A stretch of 6,178 bases of DNA from NCBI GenBank assembly GCA_905214855.1, contig CAJMNU010000091.1, positions 1 through 6,178 of the forward strand, in the 5' to 3' direction. Position 1 is the stretch's first letter. Every line of letters starts with the position of its first letter. Made by a program: the position numbers and the translations under genes. The notes beneath the pieces are model-generated. The model was not told the origin of the DNA and searched no databases. It was given only the letters and a program-made list of their open reading frames with translations. The stretch is from an uncultured bacterium. Its GTDB lineage: Bacteria; Bacillota; Clostridia; Lachnospirales; Lachnospiraceae. Shown here in pieces: positions 1 through 5,425 of this stretch.

Positions 1-48
1 ATATTTCGGTCTTTGACATACTTGTCTATACTTTTTAGGTCTTGGCAT
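1..48 (-). CDS. N-terminus of a DUF134/UPF0251 family protein (partial, runs off left edge)
   Basis: An ATG at 48-46 opens a frame that stays open to the window edge and encodes 16 residues, MPRPKKYRQVCQRPKY. DUF134 (UPF0251) proteins characteristically begin MPRP(R/K)K..R.VC, and they are small proteins of about 100 residues with a predicted helix-turn-helix, presumed to bind DNA. The start is supported by a GGAGG ribosome site 7 nt upstream. The gene lies 98 nt downstream of the phosphoesterase stop, with no terminator between them, so it may be the last known member of that transcript. Only the first 16 codons are visible, so the family call rests on the start motif plus the ribosome site; the helix-turn-helix itself is outside the window. 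Confidence 0.62.
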   Translation of the reverse strand, partial: MPRPKKYRQVCQRPKY

Positions 49-55
49 TTTTCTT

Positions 56-60
56 CCTCC
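56..60 (-). promoter_or_regulatory. Ribosome binding site for the DUF134-like gene
   Basis: GGAGG on the minus strand sits 7 nt before the ATG at 48-46. It is a near-perfect Shine-Dalgarno and is the main reason for treating this very short open frame at the edge as a real gene start. Confidence 0.7.
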
Positions 61-64
61 ATCC

Positions 65-89
65 TGTCTCAAAATACAGTCTTTTGACA
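65..89 (-). repeat. Imperfect inverted repeat just before the DUF134-like ribosome site
   Basis: The minus strand reads TGTCAAAAGACTGTATTTTGAGACA, whose arms TGTCAAAA and TTTTGAGACA pair apart from a two-base bulge, around a 7-nt loop. There is no following T-run, so it is not a terminator. It could be an operator or a leader hairpin upstream of the gene at 48-1, or chance. Confidence 0.25.
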
Positions 90-146
90 CTCCCCACAGC
101 CAAAGCAGGAAGGTACGACACATCGAATAAGTCATTATTTCTATAC

Positions 147-896
147 TTATCTGACAATAGGGATGATCTGCTCATACAACATAACATACTTATCCTGAAT
201 ATTTCTATTATCATGATAATGTCCAAAAAACCATTTCTTAAAATCCAGCGTTTCTTTCACTTCCATTAAATAATCAGTCAGACGGTCTGGTACATACAAT
301 CCCTCTCCAAAAATCTTCTGGATATCTGTAGGAGCACAGTGTGTTACCACAAAATCTACCATTCCTCCAACCTTTTTTACATTCTTTCTTCCCTCTTCAC
401 ATTCTTCCTCAGATGGCAGTTCTTCTTTCCACCAACTTACATGATCTACCCGATATGAAATCTTCTCTTTATCTAATTTTTTCTTTTTTCTGTCAAATTC
501 CGGATCTTTGGTATCCAAAATCCCTCCAGAAATATCATGACTCTGAGCACCTCCAAACGTAAAAAAGCGACTATTCTCAATCTCATAAACCTGTCCACGC
601 ATCAAATGGAGTACGGATGGTTTGATTCTTTGTATATTTCCTCCATTCCACTTCTCTACTGGGTAAGAAGCAAGCAGATCATAGTTTTCATGGTTTCCAT
701 CTACCCAAAGAGTAGTAAATGGTTTTTTCTCCAGCCAATCTAACCAATATCTCTGTTCTTTATCGTCTGCCCAGAATCCAAAATCCCCACAAACAATCAC
801 ATAATCATCTTTTGTCATTTCTTTCTGTTCTGGAAAACATGACATAGAAAAACGTCTGTAATCTCCGTGTGTATCTCCAGTAATATAAATTGCCAT
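147..896 (-). CDS. Calcineurin-like metallophosphoesterase
   Basis: This 249-residue cytosolic protein carries the full motif series of the calcineurin-like phosphoesterase superfamily: GDTHG (Asp8, His10), GDFGF (Asp38), GNHE (Asn68, His69), THCAP (His186) and GHYH (His226, His228). Together these bind two metal ions and hydrolyse a phosphomonoester or phosphodiester bond. No signal peptide or membrane segment is present. A lysine- and acid-rich insert (about residues 129-175) separates the two halves of the catalytic core. The ATG at 896 has AGGGAG about 10 nt upstream. It follows ogt by 54 nt with no terminator, so the two are probably co-transcribed. The family covers nucleotide, nucleic-acid and protein phosphatases, and nothing here fixes the substrate. 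The intact active site makes activity likely; a role beside DNA or RNA repair is only inferred from neighbours. Confidence 0.9.
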   Translation of the reverse strand: MAIYITGDTHGDYRRFSMSCFPEQKEMTKDDYVIVCGDFGFWADDKEQRYWLDWLEKKPFTTLWVDGNHENYDLLASYPVEKWNGGNIQRIKPSVLHLMRGQVYEIENSRFFTFGGAQSHDISGGILDTKDPEFDRKKKKLDKEKISYRVDHVSWWKEELPSEEECEEGRKNVKKVGGMVDFVVTHCAPTDIQKIFGEGLYVPDRLTDYLMEVKETLDFKKWFFGHYHDNRNIQDKYVMLYEQIIPIVR

Positions 897-906
897 CTTT
901 CATGCT

Positions 907-911
907 CTCCC
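907..911 (-). promoter_or_regulatory. Ribosome binding site for the metallophosphoesterase
   Basis: GGGAG on the minus strand, inside a longer AAAGGGAG, lies 10 nt before the ATG at 896. The spacing is at the long end of normal but no better alternative start follows in the frame. Confidence 0.55.
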
Positions 912-950
912 TTTCATGGATTATATTGACTCTTCTTACTCCTCAATCTT

Positions 951-1481
951 TTATATTTCCTTATATTTTCTTCTCTCACTTACCTTTATATCTACATGTT
1001 CTAACTCCAACAGTTTGATTTTCTTCTCTATCCCTCCTGCATAACCAGTCAATGTTCCATTTGCACCTATCACACGATGACATGGAACCAAAATAGAAAT
1101 TTTATTATGTCCAACCGCACCTCCCACAGCCTGTGCTGACATTTGCATGATTCCCCTTTTCTTTGCAATCTGATCTGCAATTTCCCCATATGTCATTGTT
1201 TTTCCATATGGAATAGTACACAAAATCTTCCAAACCTCAAGCTGAAACGCACTTCCCACCAAATGCATAGGAACATCCACATCCGGCTCTACACCTGAAG
1301 AATACATATCAAGCCATTTTTTTGCCTTTTGTAAGGCAGGTGTTTCTCTTCTTTCACATTGTTTTTCCAAAGAACATGCAAAATCTTTTTGTTCTTCAAA
1401 CCAAACCCCAGTTAGTGCCATCTCATCTGCGGTCAGGAACAGTTTTCCGATTGAAGAACAATACTCACTCATGTACTGCAT
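951..1481 (-). CDS. ogt: Methylated-DNA--[protein]-cysteine S-methyltransferase (Ogt type)
   Basis: This 176-residue suicide enzyme removes methyl or other alkyl groups from O6-alkylguanine (and O4-alkylthymine) in DNA by transferring them to its own cysteine. The acceptor is Cys134 in the PCHRV motif. The preceding DNA-binding part is also typical: FQLEVWKIL (about 79-87), IPYGKTMTYGEIA (about 90-102) and SAQAVGGAVGHN (115-126). The N-terminal domain (about 1-70) is the variable part usual in this family. The position of the classical arginine finger (R in RAVG.A) is Gln118 here, a variant I recall from Firmicute Ogt proteins, so activity is still expected. The ATG at 1481 has GGGGTGAG just upstream and is preferred over Met4. 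It lies 50 nt after the end of the GGDEF pseudogene and 54 nt before the phosphoesterase. No Ada-type regulatory domain is attached. The closest alternative is an Atl-type protein, excluded by the intact cysteine. Confidence 0.95.
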   Translation of the reverse strand: MQYMSEYCSSIGKLFLTADEMALTGVWFEEQKDFACSLEKQCERRETPALQKAKKWLDMYSSGVEPDVDVPMHLVGSAFQLEVWKILCTIPYGKTMTYGEIADQIAKKRGIMQMSAQAVGGAVGHNKISILVPCHRVIGANGTLTGYAGGIEKKIKLLELEHVDIKVSERRKYKEI

Positions 1482-1485
1482 CTAT

Positions 1486-1493
1486 CTCACCCC
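1486..1493 (-). promoter_or_regulatory. Ribosome binding site deciding the ogt start
   Basis: GGGGTGAG on the minus strand ends 4 nt before the ATG at 1481. The GGTG core is 6 nt away, which favours Met1 over the in-frame Met4 at 1472. Confidence 0.65.
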
Positions 1494-1531
1494 ATCTTAA
1501 TTCCACATTCTATCTCATATCTTTTGGTGAA

Positions 1532-2899
1532 CTACTCGATAATTGATCTTCTTTTTCTTTCTTTTTTCTCTTGATACATATTTTCATCTGCGACACGTAT
1601 CAATAACTGCATATCCTGTCCATCCATTGGATAGAATGCAGTTCCTACAGAAAACTGAATGTATTATTAGCATTCATCTTATCTCCTGTAAACACATCCC
1701 CACATTTCTTTTTTACAAGGGTAACAATATCTTCCAGTTCCGTGATACTGGAAACACCATATAAAAATGCAACAAACTCATCTCCTCCCATTCTGGCACA
1801 GATTCCATGTCCATCTACTGCATCTTGAAGGATTCCTGCTATTTTCTGTATATATACATCTCCCATCACATGACCATACTGATCATTGATATTTTTAAGA
1901 TTATCAGCATCTATCATCATAAACATTGCACACCCCAGTTCCTCTTTGTTCAAGAATATTTTTGTTGTCTTCTCAAGGAATCCCCTGCGGTTATACAATT
2001 TTGTTAACAAGTCTATTTCATTTTGCTCTCTTAGTTGATGAATCTCCCCCCACCACAAAGAAACATCTGTTACATAATATGTAATACTTTGTTTTTCAAT
2101 ATCCTTTTCAATACATAAATAATGGACTGCACCATTTTTATTATATTTGTATATATGCTCTTTAGGATTCACTTCATGTAATTCTGCCTGATCTAACTTT
2201 TCTTGTACCAGATCAACTACCGTCTCTGAAGACTCACCTTCTGGAATCATAAGTCCTAAAATGTCCAGCATACGTTCATTTACAAATGTTTTCTTATAAA
2301 ATAGATTTTTTTCCAGAATACCCACTGGAATTTTCCCTTTATCTATGATATAAGAAAGTTTGTTCCAGTTAGAACGGATATTATCCAGCATATGATTAAT
2401 ATAAAACAAAAGATCATCAAATTCTATAATCCCTGTTTCCACTATAATATTATCTACATTGCCATCTTCAATCTTTTCCAAACCATGAATGATATGTTTC
2501 AGATTTCCTATCGATATACCATCTTATAATCCCAATGACCCCCAGTGCAACCAGCATCACATAAAGCAAAATCAAGATAGTAGACCAGGCGATCTCTTTT
2601 AAGGGATACCATGATAGATAGGTTCGTATCAAAAGATACTCTCCATACTCCTTTGCATAAACACAATAACGCTTTCCGCCAAATTTCTGATGAAATGCAT
2701 TTATTTCATTATTTATGCAGTGATCATATATCTGCTGTTTGTGACTCATATCCATTCCAATTAAATTTTCCCGTTGATTCCGATGCTGCATATATAATTG
2801 AAGATAAATATTCGCAGGCAAAATCAACACAAGAAAGAATACGATCATAGTTTATGTTAACTTTGGTAATGTTTGTTTTATACTTTTACTTTTTTTCAT
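1532..2899 (-). pseudogene. Broken membrane-bound HAMP-PAS-GGDEF diguanylate cyclase
   Basis: Joining three pieces gives a sensor of about 456 codons. In order these are: a lysine-rich start (ATG at 2899), a first membrane segment (MIVFFLVLILPANIY), a short external loop, a second membrane segment (ILILLYVMLVALGVIGII), a HAMP-like linker (IGNLKHIIHGLEKIEDGN), a PAS-like domain (starts near PVGILEKNLFY) and a GGDEF domain with DLLTKLYNRRGF, MIDADNLKNIND and the intact GGDEF motif at 1774-1788. Intact relatives make cyclic-di-GMP. Three lesions break it. A TAA at 2852-2854 interrupts the frame 15 codons after the start. A frame change between about 2470 and 2523 separates the second membrane segment from the HAMP region. 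A further change at the T-run (plus-strand AAAA, 1651-1654) replaces SVGTAFYPMDG with a stop; adding one T there restores the family sequence to the stop at 1532-1534. The RxxD inhibitory site is absent. The loop between membrane segments is short, so an internal deletion is also possible. It is probably non-functional. Confidence 0.85.
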
Positions 2900-2958
2900 A
2901 TTTCATACACCATTTCCCCTGTTTTATCTACTCTATTTTCATTTTTTGTGTTAATTAT

Positions 2959-2987
2959 ACTATACATTGTCAAAAAAGATAATTCAA
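2959..2987 (-). promoter_or_regulatory. Probable sigma-A promoter upstream of the GGDEF pseudogene
   Basis: On the minus strand TTGAAT (2987-2982) is followed after exactly 17 nt by TATAGT (2964-2959), matching the consensus at 4/6 and 5/6. It lies about 60 nt before the pseudogene start and just behind the rtcB terminator, the expected place. It may still drive ogt and the genes behind it, since no later promoter was found. Confidence 0.45.
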
Positions 2988-2998
2988 TATCTGATATT
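2986..2998 (-). promoter_or_regulatory. 13-bp palindrome touching the -35 box (possible operator)
   Basis: AATATCAGATATT is a perfect 6-1-6 inverted repeat overlapping the upstream edge of the predicted -35 element. Its position suits a repressor or activator site, but in AT-rich DNA such short palindromes can arise by chance, and no matching regulator is identifiable. Confidence 0.25.
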
Positions 2999-3044
2999 AT
3001 TTTTACTTCATAAGAACTTTTTTTCTATCTCTTCTCAAACATTA

Positions 3045-3061
3045 GTAACAATCAGTAACAT
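3045..3061 (-). repeat. Tandem pair of TGTTACT separated by a 10-nt period
   Basis: The minus strand reads TGTTACTGAT followed directly by TGTTACTAAT, two copies of a 10-nt unit differing at one base. They sit between the rtcB terminator and the predicted promoter of the GGDEF gene. One helical turn between copies is compatible with a direct-repeat protein binding site, but there is no other support. Confidence 0.3.
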
Positions 3062-3070
3062 ACGAATCAC

Positions 3071-3109
3071 AAAAAACGCAGTACTCTTTCTTGCTAGTAC
3101 TGCATTTTT
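3071..3109 (-). terminator. Intrinsic terminator after rtcB (likely bidirectional)
   Basis: A perfect 8-bp stem, GCAGTACT/AGTACTGC (3096-3103 with 3078-3085), encloses a 10-nt loop. On the minus strand it is followed by GTTTTTT, and on the plus strand by ATTTTT, so it could stop transcription from either side. It lies 22 nt after the rtcB stop and cleanly separates rtcB from the GGDEF-ogt region. Confidence 0.9.
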
Positions 3110-3130
3110 CCGGTCTCTATATTGTTGCAC

Positions 3131-4339
3131 TTAACTAGATGCTTTAAAATTATATACTGGTTTCATAATATCAATCACATCCACAGATTCACAGATCACA
3201 TCAAGGATATCTTCCAGAGATTTATATGCCATTGGCGCTTCATCAATCGTCATCTCATTCACAGAAGTGGTGTAAATCCCCTGCATCGCTTTCTTATATT
3301 CCTCCAATGCCAACAATTCTTTCGCTTTACTTCTTGACATCAACCTGCCCGCCCCATGTGGCGCAGAATCATTCCACTCAGAATTTCCTTTCCCCAAAGC
3401 GATCACAGACCCATCACGCATATTGATGGGAATTAGTACTTTTTTTCCTGCATGAGCCGCAATCGCACCTTTTCTTAATATCTTCTCTCCTATATCAATA
3501 TAATTATGGATCGTATGGAAACTATCAAGTGCTGTCATTCCTGTTCGTTCCCAAATGATCTCTGCCATTTTTTCTCTGCTTCTTTTTGCAAAATTCTGAC
3601 AGATTTCCACATCATGCAGATAATCTTCCAAAAACGTTCCGTATAACCAACACAGATCTTCTGGAACAAAAAGTTCATGTGTCTCATAGTGTTTCTGCAA
3701 TTCTTTTAATGCATTCTGGATCTCACTTCTTCTTCCTTCTGCCTTATATAACTGAATAATCTCATCTCTCTTCTTAAAATATTCTTCTTTTCCCATGTGA
3801 AGTTCTATTGCAAGATTCTGATAAATCTCAGCCACTTGTTTTCCAAGATTTCGACTTCCAGAATGAATGACTAGATAATATGTCCCATCCGATGCCTTAT
3901 CCACCTCAATAAAATGATTTCCACCTCCTAATGTTCCAAGAGAACGCTCCAATCTCTTGGAATCCCTCAAAGAACGATAACAACAAAGATCTGTTAAAGG
4001 AAATCTCTCCTGCCTCCCTTCCCATACATTTTTACCAGATGGTATGTAATGACATGCCTCATCTATCTTTTCAAAATCCAACTTTGTATCAGATAATTTT
4101 ACTGTATACATTCCACATCCAATATCTACTCCTACAATATTAGGACATACCTTATCACTTACTGTCATTGTTGTTCCAATTGTACAACCTTTTCCAGCAT
4201 GAACATCTGGCATGATCCTGATCTTACTCCCTCTTGTCAACTCATGATCACACATACGTCTAATCTGTTCTATCGCCTCTTCCTCTATCACCTTTGCATA
4301 ACAGATAGCAGTATTGACTTTTCCTTTTATTTCTAACAT
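3131..4339 (-). CDS. rtcB: RtcB family RNA-splicing / RNA 3'-phosphate ligase
   Basis: This 402-residue protein, close to the 408 of E. coli RtcB, is a manganese- and GTP-dependent ligase that joins RNA ends carrying a 3'-phosphate or 2',3'-cyclic phosphate to a 5'-hydroxyl. It repairs RNA cut by endoribonucleases and can splice tRNA. Family hallmarks are all present: PDVHAGKG (44-51), GVDIGCGM with metal ligands Asp72 and Cys75, GGGNHFIEV (His142), IHSGSRNLG (His159), HTIHNY (His278) and APHGAGR with His328, equivalent to the histidine that is guanylylated (His337 in E. coli, His404 in Pyrococcus). The C-terminal DEAPMAYKS and IMKPVYNFKA segments are also conserved. No domain is missing. The ATG at 4339 has AGAGGAG 8 nt upstream. 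No RtcA cyclase, archease, RtcR activator or PrfH release factor is next to it in this window. Terminators close both its own 3' end and the WYL gene before it, so it is probably monocistronic with its own, unidentified, promoter. Confidence 0.97.
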   Translation of the reverse strand: MLEIKGKVNTAICYAKVIEEEAIEQIRRMCDHELTRGSKIRIMPDVHAGKGCTIGTTMTVSDKVCPNIVGVDIGCGMYTVKLSDTKLDFEKIDEACHYIPSGKNVWEGRQERFPLTDLCCYRSLRDSKRLERSLGTLGGGNHFIEVDKASDGTYYLVIHSGSRNLGKQVAEIYQNLAIELHMGKEEYFKKRDEIIQLYKAEGRRSEIQNALKELQKHYETHELFVPEDLCWLYGTFLEDYLHDVEICQNFAKRSREKMAEIIWERTGMTALDSFHTIHNYIDIGEKILRKGAIAAHAGKKVLIPINMRDGSVIALGKGNSEWNDSAPHGAGRLMSRSKAKELLALEEYKKAMQGIYTTSVNEMTIDEAPMAYKSLEDILDVICESVDVIDIMKPVYNFKASS

Positions 4340-4462
4340 ACTCTCATCTCCTCTTTTTATTTTTCCATACCATATCTCATGTGTCCTTCAATTGCTATCT
4401 TTTCTTCTCTACTTTCTCTATTTTCATCTTTATTCTACAAAGAAATTATCTTTTTATCTTGG
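4340..4462 (-). other. rtcB leader region
   Basis: These 123 nt lie between the WYL terminator and the rtcB start and should hold the rtcB promoter. The minus strand is strikingly purine-rich (GAAAATAGAGAAAGTAGAGA and on). The best candidate elements, TTGAAG then TATGGA at 16 nt, are weak and very close to the ribosome site; TAGAAT near 4434 lacks a -35. I see no riboswitch fold or convincing operator. Confidence 0.4.
4348..4354 (-). promoter_or_regulatory. Ribosome binding site for rtcB
   Basis: AGAGGAG on the minus strand is 8 nt before the ATG at 4339, a strong Shine-Dalgarno at standard spacing. Confidence 0.8.
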
Positions 4463-4499
4463 AAAAAAAGCTGCGAACATTACTTAATGCCCACAGCTT
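4463..4499 (-). terminator. Intrinsic terminator overlapping the end of the second WYL gene
   Basis: On the minus strand a 14-bp stem (AAGCTGTGGGCATT with AATGTTCGCAGCTT, three G-U pairs) closes a 4-nt AAGT loop and is followed by five more Ts. The TAA stop codon of the WYL gene (4486-4484) lies at the stem-loop junction, so the last codons are part of the hairpin. There is no T-tract on the other side, so it acts only in the minus direction. It separates the WYL pair from rtcB. Confidence 0.9.
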
Positions 4500-5413
4500 C
4501 TCTGATTCTGTAATCTTTCTTTTATTAATTTAACAAAACGGACTGGCTCTGTAACCTTTATCATAGGACCAAAAGAAAGTATCCGGATCACCAGCTCTGT
4601 TTCATCATCTTTATCATACCAAACTGTGATCTTATAATAGTTTTCTTTCAGTCTCTCTGCCTGTTTCTCAAAATGTGCAAAATGCAGAAGAACCCGTTCC
4701 AAAGCATTTCTTTTATCTATCAATTCAAACATCACATACCTTGATTGTGGTATAGGCATTTTATCCATATGGATATGGTACTCTTTTGCAGCTCGTTCAC
4801 ATTTTTGGATTCTGGCAAGATTTATCGTTCTTCCCCGTCTGTTATCAGAACCGATCAAGCGGATTTTATCATCTTTTTCTGAATATTCCAAATATTGTGG
4901 TATCAATACCATCTGTGTTAAGCTGCCTCTGTGATTTTCAGTATGTATATTCAATGGATATTGATTTTTAATGGCATCAAGAATCTGTCTGAAATTTTTT
5001 ATATAAGACTCATCTTCATAATGATCTCCATCCGCATACTGATCAAAAATTTCATAATCCTCTCTTGTGAACAATGCTTCTATATCATTTAATTCTAACC
5101 TATCAATTTCATCTGATATATCATCTTGAAACAAATGTATTCGTGGATCAAGAAAAATTGCTTTAAGCCACTGTTTCTGGATCAAGGTAAGAGGCATGGA
5201 AGGCACATGATGTAAGATTGTTGTCCCATCTTCCTTTAAAAGCTGCCATCTTCTTTTTGCAAATGCCGGTTCTATATTCAAGATGCTTTCATAAAAAGCA
5301 TACTCTTCTATAATCTGACGAAATTCTTGTTCTTTTAAGGGGTGATCCAGAGCAGCCATAAGAATCCGAGCAACCACTTGATAATAAATACTATATAATT
5401 CACTAAATATCAT
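4484..5413 (-). CDS. Divergent WYL-domain transcriptional regulator, second of a pair
   Basis: This 309-residue protein resembles the WYL-domain regulators found as neighbouring pairs in Lachnospiraceae-like Clostridia. The N-terminal part (about 1-140) includes the segment PSMPLTLIQKQWLKAIFLDPRI (71-92) but no helix-turn-helix that I can recognise. Residues about 145-206 form the WYL core, ending in DDKIRLIGSDNRRGRTINLARIQKCE; the WYL tripeptide itself is not kept. Residues about 226-305 fit the WCX C-terminal extension. WYL domains are ligand-sensing, Sm-like folds, with nucleic acids or nucleotides as ligands in characterised cases; the ligand here is unknown. The start at ATG 5413 is preferred over an in-frame GTG at 5431, because AAGAGG lies 6 nt before the ATG and the GTG would overlap the previous gene. 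It begins 10 nt after the first WYL gene and is surely co-transcribed with it. A heteromeric regulator is plausible but inferred. Confidence 0.75.
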   Translation of the reverse strand: MIFSELYSIYYQVVARILMAALDHPLKEQEFRQIIEEYAFYESILNIEPAFAKRRWQLLKEDGTTILHHVPSMPLTLIQKQWLKAIFLDPRIHLFQDDISDEIDRLELNDIEALFTREDYEIFDQYADGDHYEDESYIKNFRQILDAIKNQYPLNIHTENHRGSLTQMVLIPQYLEYSEKDDKIRLIGSDNRRGRTINLARIQKCERAAKEYHIHMDKMPIPQSRYVMFELIDKRNALERVLLHFAHFEKQAERLKENYYKITVWYDKDDETELVIRILSFGPMIKVTEPVRFVKLIKERLQNQRSCGH

Positions 5414-5419
5414 ATATGT

Positions 5420-5425
5420 CCTCTT
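5420..5425 (-). promoter_or_regulatory. Ribosome binding site deciding the start of the second WYL gene
   Basis: AAGAGG on the minus strand is 6 nt before ATG 5413 and overlaps the TAA of the upstream gene (5426-5424). This suggests translational coupling and argues against the longer GTG start at 5431, which has no comparable site. Confidence 0.7.

Noticed and set aside
35..226. Minus-strand frame ending YLPALAVGSVKRLYFETGWRKK
   Set aside because: It starts inside the phosphoesterase gene in another frame without a ribosome site and overlaps the better-supported DUF134-like start. The residues look protein-like but match nothing I recognise.
897..919. Five-codon open frame (MKGRA) just before the phosphoesterase ATG
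   Set aside because: It has no ribosome site at proper spacing and is probably chance.
1645..1660. Programmed -1 frameshift in the GGDEF gene
   Set aside because: The codons AGT TTT CTG TAG do not form a slippery heptamer, and the gene has two other lesions, so decay is simpler.
2953..2972. Perfect TTGACA followed by TATAAT
   Set aside because: The boxes are only 8 nt apart, too close for one sigma-A promoter; TTGAAT-17-TATAGT at the same place fits the spacing.
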